NCBI GenBank assembly: GCA_036172665.1
Contig: CM069872.1
Coordinates: 23,681,001 to 23,745,000, forward strand
DNA: 64,000 bases
Source: Prosopocoilus inquinatus
Lineage: Eukaryota > Arthropoda > Insecta > Coleoptera > Lucanidae
Reading direction: 5' to 3'
Shown here: positions 45,652 to 56,500 of the stretch, piece after piece
Layout of the letters: every line of letters begins with the position of its first letter
Numbering within the stretch: position 1 is the first letter of the stretch
Position numbers and translations under genes: made by a program
The notes under the pieces: generated by a model
Databases searched by the model: none
What the model saw: the letters and a program-made list of their open reading frames with translations, nothing else
What the model was told of the DNA's origin: nothing

Positions 45652-48105
45652 ATGAAAAAATCATCAATCTTTTCAGTTCTTGATGCTAATAAGGGTTTTT
45701 GGCAGATAGTTTTAAGCGATACATCAGCAGATTTGACTACGTTTTCTATTCCTTTTGGATTGTTTAAATTCTTAAGATTACCTTTTGGCCTAACGTCGGC
45801 ACCTGAAATATATCACAGAACTTTTTCAGAAATTTTTGAAAATATTCCAAACGTTAAAATATACATCGATGATTTGATAATTCATACTGAGACTAAAAAG
45901 GAACATGATAAAATTATACAGCTAGTTTTAAAGAGAGCATATGAAAAAGGCGTGCGTTTTAACCCAGAAAAATGTAAATTCTATCAAACAGAGGTGAAAT
46001 ATGTGGGACATGTAATCTCTAAAAGTGGTATCAAAATTGATAAGGACAAGGTTGAAGCAATTAAACAAATTCCAGAGCCCAAAAACACAAAAGAACTTGG
46101 TAGATTTTTAGGAATGTTAACCTATGTGGGAAAATTTTTACCAAATTTAGCAGCATTAACTTCAAATCTTAGGCAATTAATGAAGAAAAATGTAATCTGG
46201 GTGTGGTCACAAATTCATGAGGACGAGTTCAATAATGTAAAAACAGTATTAACTAAAAGCCCAATATTAGGATTTTACGATGAAAAGAAACCAATAGTTT
46301 TGTCAGTAGATAGCTCGAAAGTAGGGTTGGGAGCTGTGATTTTGCAAGATAACAGACCCATGGCTTATGCATCAAAATCGCTAACAGATGCACAACAAAA
46401 ATATGCCCAAATAGAGAAAGAAATGCTAGCGATAACTTTTGGCTGTCAAAGATTTAGGCAATATTTATACGGAAAAGAATTTACGGTAGAAACAGACCAT
46501 AAGCCACTGGTCTCTATTCTGCAAAAACCACTGGATAAATGCCCATTAAGACTTCAAAGGTTAAGAATAATTTTGCAAGGGTACACATTTAAAATAATAT
46601 ATAAGCCAGGAAAACAATTATACTTGGCAGATGCTCTGTCTAGGGCAAGCTATGACGATAAAAACTTTGAATTATCAGAAAGAGAGTTACAGGCTCATAT
46701 AGATTTGGTCAATTTATCAGACAATGTAAGTAAATCAAGACTAGAGAAAATCAAAGTAGAAACCAAAGCAGATAAGGAACTGCAAATACTTATTCAAACA
46801 ATTCAGGAGGGTTGGCCAAATGAAAGAAGAAAAGTAAATGATCAAGTCAAATCATATTGGAAGATCAGGGATGAGTTAGTAGAGCATGAGGGCATAGTTT
46901 ACAAAGGTTCTCAGATTATCATTCCTAGAAACATGAGAAGGGAAATTTTAGACAAGTTACACATGACACATCTGGGAATTGAAAAGACTAGTTGGAAAGC
47001 AAAAGACATAGTATATTGGTCCTACATGTATAAAGAAATTAAAGACAAAATAGAGAATTGCCCAGCATGTCTCACCTACTCAAGAAAAAATCAAAAAGAA
47101 ACATTATTATGTCGCGAAATTCCGTCTAGACCATGGCAAATTGTAGCCACGGATCTTTTTTACTTTAGTGGTGAAACATATTTACTAATTGTAGATGTAT
47201 ATTCGAAATATCCCGAGGTTCGAAAATTATGTAAAGATTCGACTTGTAATGCGGTAATTAATGAAATGAAAGAATGTTTTTCACGGTTTGGGATTCCTGA
47301 AATCCTATATTCAGATAATGGTCCACAATTTACAGGGTGGCAATTTGTCGATTTTTTAAGTAACTGGGACGTTGTTCAAAAAACTTCGAGTCCAACATAC
47401 TCTCAGTCCAATGGCTTTATTGAACGTCAAGTTCAAATCATGAAAAATTTATTAAAGAAAGCTAAATTTGACAACAAGGAATTTAATATGGTTTTACTTG
47501 AATACAGAAATACACCGTTAGATAAAAACATTCCTTCACCAGCATTTTTATTGCAAGGGAGAAGACTTAGAGGACATTTGCCAGTTGCAGATAAATTATT
47601 ACAAACGAACTACGCTAAACAATATCAAAAGTTACAAAAAGAAAAGCAGAATAAGCAAAAATATTATTATAATCTACATGCAAAAAATTTGACTAAGTTG
47701 AGAAAGGGAGAAGAAGTAATGACAATGAATCAAAAAGGTATTTGGATTCCAAGCAAGATTATAAGAGCTGATACCAGTAGACCTAGATCATATTTGGTGA
47801 AACCAAACAATAGTAATATAACGTTAAGTCGAAATAGAAAGTTTCTTAAACCTATACCTAAAAGTACATTTCAGGATACTACGAACATATTCAACGAAAT
47901 GCTAGAGCAGCAAATTGAACTGCAATCCAAAATTAGTAACAAATCTAATCCTGTATTAAATAATGAAAATAGAGCAAATGTTAACAGTGACAGGCAGATC
48001 TCCTCCAACAGTCAATTAGAATGTAATAGTAGAGTAGGAAATCCAGTAGTTACCCGAGTGGGTAGAACCATTCGAAAACCAGCCTACCTTCAAGATTATC
48101 TGTAA
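45652..48105 (+). CDS. pol: Gypsy pol: reverse transcriptase, RNase H, integrase
   Basis: An 817-codon frame, also open for about 15 codons upstream of the first ATG. It begins in the middle of the reverse transcriptase: FSVLDANKGFWQI, LPFGLTSAPEIY and the catalytic YIDDLIIH. Then RNase H (LSVDSSKVGLGAVIL, ETDHKPLV), the integrase H2C2 zinc finger (HMTHLGIEK...CPACLTY) and the DDE core (VATDLFYFSG, YSDNGPQFTG, SNGFIERQVQ). Compared with the family, roughly 40 codons between the end of the gag frame and this frame are missing, including the conserved first reverse transcriptase motifs. The polymerase should be inactive, while integrase looks intact. Confidence 0.92.
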   Translation: MKKSSIFSVLDANKGFWQIVLSDTSADLTTFSIPFGLFKFLRLPFGLTSAPEIYHRTFSEIFENIPNVKIYIDDLIIHTETKKEHDKIIQLVLKRAYEKGVRFNPEKCKFYQTEVKYVGHVISKSGIKIDKDKVEAIKQIPEPKNTKELGRFLGMLTYVGKFLPNLAALTSNLRQLMKKNVIWVWSQIHEDEFNNVKTVLTKSPILGFYDEKKPIVLSVDSSKVGLGAVILQDNRPMAYASKSLTDAQQKYAQIEKEMLAITFGCQRFRQYLYGKEFTVETDHKPLVSILQKPLDKCPLRLQRLRIILQGYTFKIIYKPGKQLYLADALSRASYDDKNFELSERELQAHIDLVNLSDNVSKSRLEKIKVETKADKELQILIQTIQEGWPNERRKVNDQVKSYWKIRDELVEHEGIVYKGSQIIIPRNMRREILDKLHMTHLGIEKTSWKAKDIVYWSYMYKEIKDKIENCPACLTYSRKNQKETLLCREIPSRPWQIVATDLFYFSGETYLLIVDVYSKYPEVRKLCKDSTCNAVINEMKECFSRFGIPEILYSDNGPQFTGWQFVDFLSNWDVVQKTSSPTYSQSNGFIERQVQIMKNLLKKAKFDNKEFNMVLLEYRNTPLDKNIPSPAFLLQGRRLRGHLPVADKLLQTNYAKQYQKLQKEKQNKQKYYYNLHAKNLTKLRKGEEVMTMNQKGIWIPSKIIRADTSRPRSYLVKPNNSNITLSRNRKFLKPIPKSTFQDTTNIFNEMLEQQIELQSKISNKSNPVLNNENRANVNSDRQISSNSQLECNSRVGNPVVTRVGRTIRKPAYLQDYL

Positions 48106-48126
48106 TAAAAAAAAAAAAAGGGGAGA
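48106..48126 (+). promoter_or_regulatory. Polypurine tract
   Basis: An A-run followed by ggggaga lies directly before the 3' LTR. This is where plus-strand DNA synthesis is primed in LTR elements. Confidence 0.8.
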
Positions 48127-48328
48127 TGTAATAGAGTTGGCAACATTGTTAATATAGAGATATACACGTAGAAGAATGGCGTCGATGGCGTCCTAATTGA
48201 TGTCTGTATCAAATTGTTATACTTACCTCCTAATACCTACCTGTGTAATCATTTAGTGTTGTTACGGTGTTATTGACATTATAATAAACTATTCTAAAGA
48301 CACATGTTATATCATTCACACGTTTACA
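48127..48328 (+). repeat. 3' LTR of gypsy element
   Basis: Identical to the 5' LTR. Followed by the target duplication aggag and then by the interrupted Penelope GIY-YIG codons. Confidence 0.93.
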
Positions 48329-48621
48329 AGGAGTGTACCAATTAACATGTAATGATTGTAAAAGCGTGTACATCGGCCAAACTGGTAGGGCGTTTCATAC
48401 CCGCATAAAAGAACATTGCAGATCATTTAATCTAAAGAAGACAGACTTTCCTCAATAACAATATTAAAATACGTCATTTCGAAAACAAAGGTAGTAAATT
48501 GAACCTCCTGGAATCACTTGAAATCCATAAAGCAAAAAGAAACCCGAACGTGATTCTGCTTAACGACCAAACCGACCTGATGTACACGCCCCTCTTTGAA
48601 CCCTGTTTAAATTTAAATTAA
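48329..48621 (+). pseudogene. Penelope-like GIY-YIG endonuclease, C-terminal part
   Basis: Directly after the gypsy target duplication the frame reads VYQLTCNDCKSVYIGQTGRA then FHTRIKEHCRSF, the GIY-YIG motif with its arginine and E-H. After about codon 35 a stop and frameshift (near 48455) break it. The remainder reads toward LFEPCLNLN and a stop at 48621. The glycine-isoleucine start of the motif lies on the other side of the gypsy insertion. In intact elements this domain makes the target nick. Confidence 0.85.
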
Positions 48622-48696
48622 ATTATAATTCTCAGTACTACACCTCTATCGTTTTAGCGCTAGTTTTAAGTTGAAGTTTTGTTAAAATATTTTAGT

Positions 48697-48732
48697 TTGA
48701 TAATGGCATTGTATGCCGAAACTGCAGTCACA
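48697..48732 (+). ncRNA. Degenerate hammerhead-like motif in Penelope tail
   Basis: Around gtttgataatggcattgtat then gccgaaactgcagtc: stem II GGCAT/ATGCC, GAAAC with TGCA loop and a GTC cleavage triplet. The first core reads TTGATAA, so C3 and G8 are changed. The position matches the hammerheads in other Penelope tails. Confidence 0.5.
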
Positions 48733-49094
48733 ATTCTTGTGTTAAATATAGTGATATATACTAAAATAGTGTTTTATTTAATTTATTCGTGTAAAATGGA
48801 ATATCACAAAATAACAGCTAACAGTATCAATTATTTTATGAAAGTTATTCAATAAAATCAATATATCTTTACACCGCTGTAATCTGTTCATTGCGGCGGA
48901 TCCAAATATCTAAAAATATACAGGGTATTCCATTTAAAAAAATAGTTTCCACGAACCACGATTTCTTTCCTAATTTCTTTCCTATAGGCCTCACAGAAGA
49001 AATACGCATCGTTGGGCCACCTTGTACAAGCTGACTACAAGAAAGAAAGTCAGGCAGATCATAATTATCATGGAAACGTATCTTCAAGTAATCT

Positions 49095-49700
49095 AAAAGT
49101 GCAATCCAATGGTCGGGATCCGTGCTATTTTATATAAAATCCCGAACGGATCCATTTAAACCACGCCCGTTCGGAATCACGGAATGCACCCGGTGCATTG
49201 GGTGCATTGCCCGGTTGCCAACATTTACATAAGACATAAAAATATGCTTCCAAATGATACCAAATATAATATATTTTGTACGGACTATCGCTAGGCAATT
49301 ATTTTGTAACGTTAATTTCAAAAACTTACTCATTTTGTTCATATTTTAAGCTACAAAGCTTCCGTTTAAACTTAAAAGTTTACTATTCAACTATTCACCA
49401 CACACTATGAAACATTAAACCTGTAAACCACCTGCAAACAATTAAATAATATCAAGAAAAAGTTATTTCTCGTTCGATTTGCGCGGGAAATTTAAATTTT
49501 TGAATGCACCCGGTACATTCATGTATGCACCCATGTGGGTGCTTTCAATGCACCGGGTTCATTCCCTGGCCCATCTCTAATCGAGCACAATACTGTCGAC
49601 TTGTAGGCGTTTTTATTGTATGCAATTAAATATTTAAAGTATGTGGTGATTTGCAGCGACTATCGCACCGGGTTCATTCCCTAGCCCATCTCTAATTAGA
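49095..49700. repeat. Element with AATGCACCCGGTGCATT subterminal repeats
   Basis: Several copies of a GCACCCGGTGC-type palindrome sit at both sides (49183-49215 and 49503-49560). The sequence cattccctggcccatctcta or a close variant occurs at about 49560 and 49675; its complement tagagatgggc is an end type seen in hAT elements. Boundaries and target duplication were not resolved. 49701-51000 shows only single foldback-type ends (50655 and 50726) and no gene. Confidence 0.5.
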
Positions 49701-51011
49701 ATAGATAATACAGGTAATTAAAAAAATAAATAACGACATACATAATGCTATTAGAAAACTCATAAAACTACGAAGAATGTAAATATGGGGATAAGTATCA
49801 TTGCAGCTTTAAAGAATTATGTATTATACGTGCCTTTCATATTATTAAATCTTAATTTTGAATTACCAAAAATTCTTAGATGTTTATTTCACTTCTACCC
49901 GTGATTAAATTTATTAATATACAAATGTTCTTGCAGGCATTATTAAACTTAAGAAATGTTGGACATTTTAATAATTTATTAAACAAATACACTAATTAAT
50001 ACGATTTAAAATATATAAAAATCTTGTAACTATTCATATTAATATAATTAAAGAAATGTTCCAACGGAGTTAATCACTTTTTACATACTTATGGTTTTAT
50101 GTCAGTCTCTAAGAGATATTATGAAGCTATTTATTTATTGAATTAAATTAACTGTTTTACTTAATAATAATTGATTTTTTGTGGAAAACAACTATTTTTT
50201 GTTTTTTTTTGTGTGTCATAGGTGCCTTGTTAGCTATCGGAAAACAAAAAATAATTAGTATCTTTATTATTTGTAAAAATAATTATATCAAACTTTATAT
50301 TTTTGGAAACCTCATTAAAAAAGCAATTTATTTGTGTCACAGCCAACTTTGGTTTCCATTTAAAATTAGAAAGTTATAATTTGTTTCGCAAAACTGGTGC
50401 AGTTTCCACAAGAGACAATAACATCAGTGAAATCTATTTTAACTTCTGTATAAAATAGTTTTTGAATTTTCAAAATATCTTGTCAAACAACTGAGATGTG
50501 AAAAATAATTTTTTGGAAAAATTCGTTTTCGGCCTATATTTCCTGAACAAGTCGAGATGGCTAACTTTTGTTTTCTCCAGTGAGCTTCTCTCAAAAAAGT
50601 AGCATTGGGTTCTATAAATAACTGAGAAATCCTGTATAACCATCAAATATGGACCACCCTGTATGTTAGTTACACAATATCTCACTGGAATTTAATTTCG
50701 AATCCAAATATATACAAATATACCGAGTGTGCCATTAAAAAAATTAAATTTCAGTCTATATCTCAGCTAGGCGATATTCATTTGCTTTTCTGTAAACATT
50801 AGCAAAAACTTTGAATTAGTCTGTATAAGTTTTGTAATAACATTTCTTTCCAAATTCAAAAGTAAAAAAGTTAAAGGGAGTGGGAATTCTGGCATAGTCA
50901 CGTTAGGTATTTCTACCAGAAAATATACAGCTCCATTTAAAAAAAAATCTTGTTACAAGCTGCCCTGTGTCAAAATAATATTAAGCTTAATGCTCAACAG
51001 GCAGAAACTCT

Positions 51012-51133
51012 AGGTCTGTTTGTTATCCTGCACTAGTGTACACTAAAGTATTTGTATCTTGTTCTACCCTTATACATTAGTAAGAGATGAAGATACTATG
51101 AGTATGTACTAGTGCAGGATAACAAATAGACTT
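51012..51133. repeat. Small palindromic MITE
   Basis: The arms tttgttatcctgcactagtg and its near-complement actagtgcaggataacaaat face each other across about 70 bp. Confidence 0.65.
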
Positions 51134-51467
51134 TCCTTGTGAAAAAAAAACATGTATCTGTACCGGGTGTTTTATTTAAAGTGTGCCAAACGGAAACAGC
51201 TAATACAGAAAATGATTTTAAACACAGAAGTTCATATAAACGTATGTCCAAGAAATAAAAGATTATCAGAAATTTTTCACAATTTTTTAGATTAAATTCT
51301 GCAGGGCATTTCATTAAAAAATATGATTCACGCTACATTTTCTTGTCAAATGATCTCTATTTGTTCCGCAATATTTTTCTAAAAACTTTCTGTGTTGTTA
51401 ATGAGTTATGGAAGAATGAGCGCTTGTTAACTCATGCAACACTATAAATAATTTTTAAAACACTTAC

Positions 51468-53235
51468 CTTTACTTTGTATGTCTTTTCAATTGCGATTGC
51501 GTGTAGTTCTTCAACTAGACTTCTATTGTAAGAGAAGACTAATGTAGGTAACATGTTCTTGTATTGCATAACATCCAATAAATGTCGCATGCTTTCAAAT
51601 TTTCTTCTGGGATTATCTTTATGAAGTTGTTGTAAAATCGACCTGGTTATTGTTTTTTGTTTTTGATAAAGGTCATAAAAGACACGTCCTAATTCCTTTT
51701 CATAATTTCGAACCACTTCGCGTTTTATAAATCCAGAAGGGCAATGGTTCTTGAAGTACACTTCCACGTGAAGATCGGAAGGTATAAACATTCCCGCATT
51801 TGTACCGGAATACATTGCATCAAATAACTGCAGAGTTTCATGCGGACTGAGCGTTACAGTTGGAGGTACACCTTCATGCATGTCAAGAGCATAATCATCT
51901 AAGGCGCAAAAAGGATGAAAATGTACTAGGCCGTTTCTTCCGAATGTATATTTTATTAAATCCGAGTGTCTTTCAGAAAGCTCAACGAGTTCCACATGAT
52001 ATGAGCTGTTTTCACGCACAATTTTATTATCGGCATCTTGTTGCCTTTTAAAATTTTCGACGTCTTGTAGCCAATTATGAAAATGTTTAGGCTCATTGAT
52101 TGTTGCAGAGAGTGCTAAAAAGGGACAACGTATCATAAGCAAACAACGTTCCCATACAGAACCCTCGATGCCCGACAAATTATGCACTTCATCAAATATG
52201 ACGTATTTTATACTTTTTACCCAGGAGTATCTGCGTGGCGACAGCAACAAAATATCAAGGCATTGCGGCACAGTAACCAAAATACGTGAATTCAATCCGT
52301 TCGTTTTGAAGTCCCTTGTAAAAACGCCTACGACAGAAATACCATTCCGAAGTTTCACTTTAGAAAATCGATTGTATACCGTAGCGGCCACTTGGTTAAC
52401 CAGAGCTTTAGTTGGTGAAACGTACACTACAATTCCTGTGCTTGATTGTTGCAACACACGCTTCATGCAGTAATAAGAAGCGAACGTTTTTCCACTTGAA
52501 GTTGGAGCAACGACCAAAGCAGATTCATTCTTACGAATTGCGTTTATAAATTTCGTTTGCCACAGGTCAGGAGTAAAACCTATGTCCGGGTCGTAAACTT
52601 CTGAAACATCTTTTTCCAAATGTGGCCCCATGTGCTCCAATTGATATCGAATCCAATCTAAGTTTAGTAACTTATCGCATTCGACAACCGGAAGATTATT
52701 TCTCTGAGCAATTTCATCAAAACCAAACTTGTATAAGAGACTTGAAATAATTTGTTTTTCTTTATCTGTTAGTTGATAATACAGTTGAAGAATTTCACGT
52801 ATCGCCAAAAATATTTGTTTGACGTAATCTAAGGAAATGTTCTCTCCATGAAGCTGACATATGTACATCAAGATTCGCAATTCTATGACACGTGCTTTCA
52901 ACAAAACGCTTCCGTCAGTGAATTTAGTCGAAAGCTTCTGTATCTGCTCCAGATTGATTTTTTGATTAGCAAGATTGTCACCCTTCTTTACTGTTAAATT
53001 AAATTCATTTAGCAGTCGTATTTCCTTATCATACAATTTTTTCTTTGCTTCTTTTTGCAATTTATTTTTCAAATCTTTCACTTTACAGCTCTCTTTTTTC
53101 TTTTTTGCATCCTTTTTCGAAGTGGACGGTTCATTTTCTCTGCAAATTATTGTTTCAGGGACAATGTCTTTACTTTCTAAATTTCTACCATAAATATTCA
53201 TGTAACGCGAATATTTAGCAGCATTTCTCAAATAT
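51468..53235 (-). CDS. DDX60: DDX60-like helicase, exon A (motifs I-IV)
   Basis: A 1768-nt exon with one base finishing a split codon, then 589 codons from YLRNAAKYSRYMN to the donor AAG|GTAAGTG. Residues 40-75 are lysine-rich. From about 220 the SF2 helicase core begins: FTPDLWQTKFINAI, Walker A VAPTSSGKT (about 243-250), motif Ia SPTKALVNQ, motif Ib VTVPQCLDIL, motif II DEVH (348-351), motif III SAT (376-378), and motif IV PTLVFSYNR near 565. The acceptor is tttctttttcag at 53236. The upstream exon was not found to the right. The DEVH box and overall text are those of DDX60 rather than SKI2 or Brr2. Every catalytic residue checked is present. Confidence 0.92.
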
Positions 53236-53556
53236 CTGAAAAAGAAATTACAAGAGATTAAAATAAATGAATAAACCACGTTAACAAGCAACACGCCAAC
53301 GTGCAGTTATAGTTTATTATACATATGTGTATTCAACCACATTTTGGTAATTTTTTAGTTTTCGTATATTTACTAAACGCCTGTGGTCAAAGTATATGTT
53401 TTAAATAAAAAGTTTTTTTTTTAATCTTAAACCGGACAGAATTGTGATTATAATACACAAAACATTTCGCTACAGATTTGTAGAACAACTTCATGTATAT
53501 GTTTTAAGTCGTATAATATACGTATAAGGTGTATCACTTTGGTACAGAGTGACAAT

Positions 53557-56500
53557 TAGTGATGCGATGAGTCGCTGTTTTTAAGAATCGAGTTGACTCG
53601 AATACTTTTATAAAAGAATCGAGTCTTGACTCGAGTCAAGAGAGTCGAGTCCAGATCAAAAGACTCGAGTACTTGGCTGAAAATCGCCGTTTGAAAGAAT
53701 CGAGTCGACTCGAGTCAATTGACTCGAGTTCAGATAAAAGTACTCGAGTACTCGAATTGAACTCAGGACTCGCCGTTTTAAAGAATGTAATAAACTTGAA
53801 CTTTTTTATAAAAAATGCGAGTTTTGACTCGAGTCCATATTAAAAGTTTCGAACATTTAACTAAACCCGGAAATATGAGTACTCATGACGTTACTTTTTT
53901 ACTGCTAGTAGAATCGATAGAATAAAGGTGCAGTGTTTTTGTTTACATTTTTAACGTTATCAACACTCTTTAGATACGTATATCAAAATACGTAAAATGT
54001 AACTTTTAGGAATTTGTTTGAATCAAGAAATTATTAAGAAAAAATTAAACAAGTGCTGATCGGAAACCCAAATGACCCGTTTGGAACCGCATCAAGATAC
54101 TTCCTACGCCGACGTTTTGCTCTTCATTGCAGAAGAAATTCCTCAGAGCTGCTAATGGTGTTCTATTGCTTCCCGTCAGTTTCAACGACTAGGAAGAAGC
54201 TACAGCCAGCAATATCTGTCCTGAGGAGGTTCTTCTACAATGAAGGGCGAAATGACGGCAGTGGAAGAAATAATAATGACGTGTTTTCAACCGGTAGCCA
54301 ATTCAATCATGGATGACGGCCGTAGAAGCATTCATGTTCAACTCGCAATATATTTTTTTGAATTAAGAGAGATTCCTAATTCCAACAATTTGTAGTTTGT
54401 CTTTATTTGGTTTCATACTTTTCATGATATTTGAGCTTGAAATTATTAGGGTTTGATTTATTTTTATTAATTTATTTTATATCGTACGGAGGAGATTGAT
54501 AGGGTAGCTGTAGAAGATCAAAATAAAGCTTTTCTCTTAATTCGTTTTTGACCAAAACCCTAAAAAGTTACAGTTAAGTTTCTTAATTTCTTCTTTAATT
54601 GACACAAAAATGAAATATCCGTAACTTTTACGAGACAAGATTTTTTTTAAATGGTTGTAAATACCAAAATTTAAAACGTAAAATATTACTACAAGTAGTA
54701 ACTTTTACTTGTTAATTAATTTCACATTAAACTCTTATAACTTTCTAGTTACTGACTTTCCCTAAAGTTTATTAAGAAAAATTCTTTAATTTGATCTTCT
54801 CTATAATGTTAATTTGTTCTAGCTGTTAACGTTTTGTCTGTTAATTACAATTACCTCCTGTTACGCATTAAAAACTCTTGTTAATGCAAAGGTCTACTAA
54901 AATAAATACACATTTTTTTTAAACTTAAATATCGTAAAAAAATGAAAATGCAAATAAACAAAACAACATAAACATGTACCTATATTTTGAATTAGGAATT
55001 TTTTTTAATCCAAGAAAATATTGTGGCGAGCCACTCAGCACTACGTCAGAAGGCGTCAAGAAGTCGGTTCGCTGTTATGCGTCATCGGCCGTCACGCCAC
55101 CGGGGCCTACATCGAACAGACTAAACTTTTCCAGCGTGGAGAATTCGAGACGGCCGCAAATGATATAAAATCGGCCAAAGTTGACTCACCAGGCAGTCGA
55201 ATTCTAACAGCGATCGTCGAAGTTAGATTTTTAGTGTGTAAATAAATTGTTACAAATAAATTAGTTTTTAAGCTTTATTAAATTACGGTTAAGTTTTTAC
55301 CGAGTGTTTTATTCGTTTAAATAAATAAATTTAAACCCTAGAAACGTAACAATATGTAGAGTAAAGTTAGCATACATATATGGAATAGACCGGGCTAATA
55401 TGAAATACCCAGTATTTTTTAAATAAGAAGCGCCATCTGTTAAACGACTCTGGCATTAACATGAGTTTCGGTGTTATAGGTCATTACTACAGAGGTTCTT
55501 AGCTGGTAAGACTGCATAACTTTACAGTACATGATTTTGTGAATTTATCGTTTTGGAAGTTTTCGCGCGGTACGAGAAAAATGTATTTTTTAAAATTACA
55601 CCAAAGTTAGTTTGTTATAGTGTAGATTAGTACAACAGTTGATATTTTACCTTATTAACTTAAAGTATTGCACATTTTCTCTTATTTAATGTCACCCCAA
55701 CTGACTATTCCATGTTATCCGCCATTTTAAATAATATCATGAAAATGCAGTTTTTTTAATTTGTTTCAGAATTTTCCCCAAAAATATGTATTTCTTAAAT
55801 TTATTATATACAACCGCTGGAAAACAACATAAAGTATTTTTAATTAAAATATCTGAGTATTTAGTATCTTAGTTCAGAATTTATGATGGCCCAAAGAATG
55901 GGTATTTCATATATGCCGACTTTACAGTTGAAAGCAAAAAAAGTAGACAAATTACAGTTTCCTATAATTATTCTTTCTGAAAATGGTAGTGATTAAAAAC
56001 GACTTCATAAATAACTTTAAACAAATTTAAAATCTTTCAAAATTAACAAGTTTAAAACTGTGGTAAAATCTGTGAATTCGGCTTTACTCTATAGCATTTT
56101 GAGGAAGAATAATTACAGGAAACAGTAATTTGTCTACTTTTTTGTTTTCAACTGTATATTGAACGTTCCGTTTAAAGTAACAAAGTTCATTCTATATTTT
56201 ACTTTATTTCCGATCGTCACGTGTTTTCTTTATTAATGTATGTGGTTCAGATAAATTTAAAATTTTGTAACTATGTAAAATTATTTAATATGTCTCATAA
56301 TAAAGTGTGCAGGCTCTGTGTAAAATAAAAAGAAAAACTTATTTACTATGTAATTGCATGTTTAGTTGAATTAAAATTATTTTCTTTAAAAGAAAACAAA
56401 ATATAGAATATAGAGCCACAAATTATTCATTAAATGAGTATGAGTCTTCAGTTTTTATTTAACAATATTTAACAGCCTTTTCAGTTACAAAAAACTGTAC

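Larger units (their letters stand above)
43791..48328 (+). mobile_element. Ty3/gypsy LTR retrotransposon, young
   Basis: The two 202-bp LTRs (43791-43992 and 48127-48328) show no difference by eye. Target duplication is aggag (43786-43790 and 48329-48333). The primer binding site starts right after the 5' LTR, the purine-rich tract precedes the 3' LTR, and the element has gag-protease and pol frames. It landed in the Penelope-like element exactly before the GIY-YIG codons. Identical LTRs mean a recent insertion, but pol carries a deletion, so it was probably moved by a helper copy. Confidence 0.93.
42041..48828 (+). mobile_element. Penelope-like element interrupted by a gypsy element
   Basis: The insertion is flanked by perfect 15-bp direct repeats aattattttatgaaa (42026-42040 and 48829-48843). 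It starts with an inverted copy (42041-42228) of its own 3' end (48605-48794), an arrangement known for Penelope elements. Next comes a polyprotein with reverse transcriptase and GIY-YIG endonuclease. The 3' end holds a degenerate hammerhead-like motif. A Ty3/gypsy element (43791-48328) is inserted between the reverse transcriptase and the endonuclease. Confidence 0.87.
40929..49026. mobile_element. Foldback element hosting a Penelope-like insertion
   Basis: The left arm 40929-41560 and its partners at 41690-42025 and 48829-49026 are inverted copies. The outer ends tacaggttggcccaacgatg and its complement, the cttctgtgaggc/gcctcacagaag blocks, and the interior aatttcgtcactagaaattt region all pair. 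The loop is near 41560-41690. Without the later insertion (42041-48828 and one target duplication) the element would be about 1.3 kb. No transposase was seen. Confidence 0.8.
1799..53235 (-). other. DDX60: DDX60-like helicase gene span, partial, six exons
   Basis: Six minus-strand exons carry consecutive parts of one DDX60-type protein and join in phase: 51468-53235 (ends phase 0), 28852-29122 (271 nt), 28532-28744 (213 nt), 17807-17995 (189 nt), 6929-7143 (215 nt) and 1799-2074 (276 nt). All splice sites are GT-AG. The introns are about 22.3 kb, 107 bp, 10.5 kb, 10.7 kb and 4.9 kb. Together the exons give about 977 codons, against roughly 1700 for family members. The N-terminal and C-terminal parts are missing from the window. 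Vertebrate DDX60 is a cytoplasmic Ski2-like helicase linked to RIG-I antiviral signalling; the insect role is not established here. Joining the exons into one gene is an inference from phase and protein continuity. Confidence 0.88.

Noticed and set aside
51860..52473. Plus-strand frames opposite the helicase exon
   Set aside because: They are antisense shadows of the strongly conserved helicase motifs on the minus strand.
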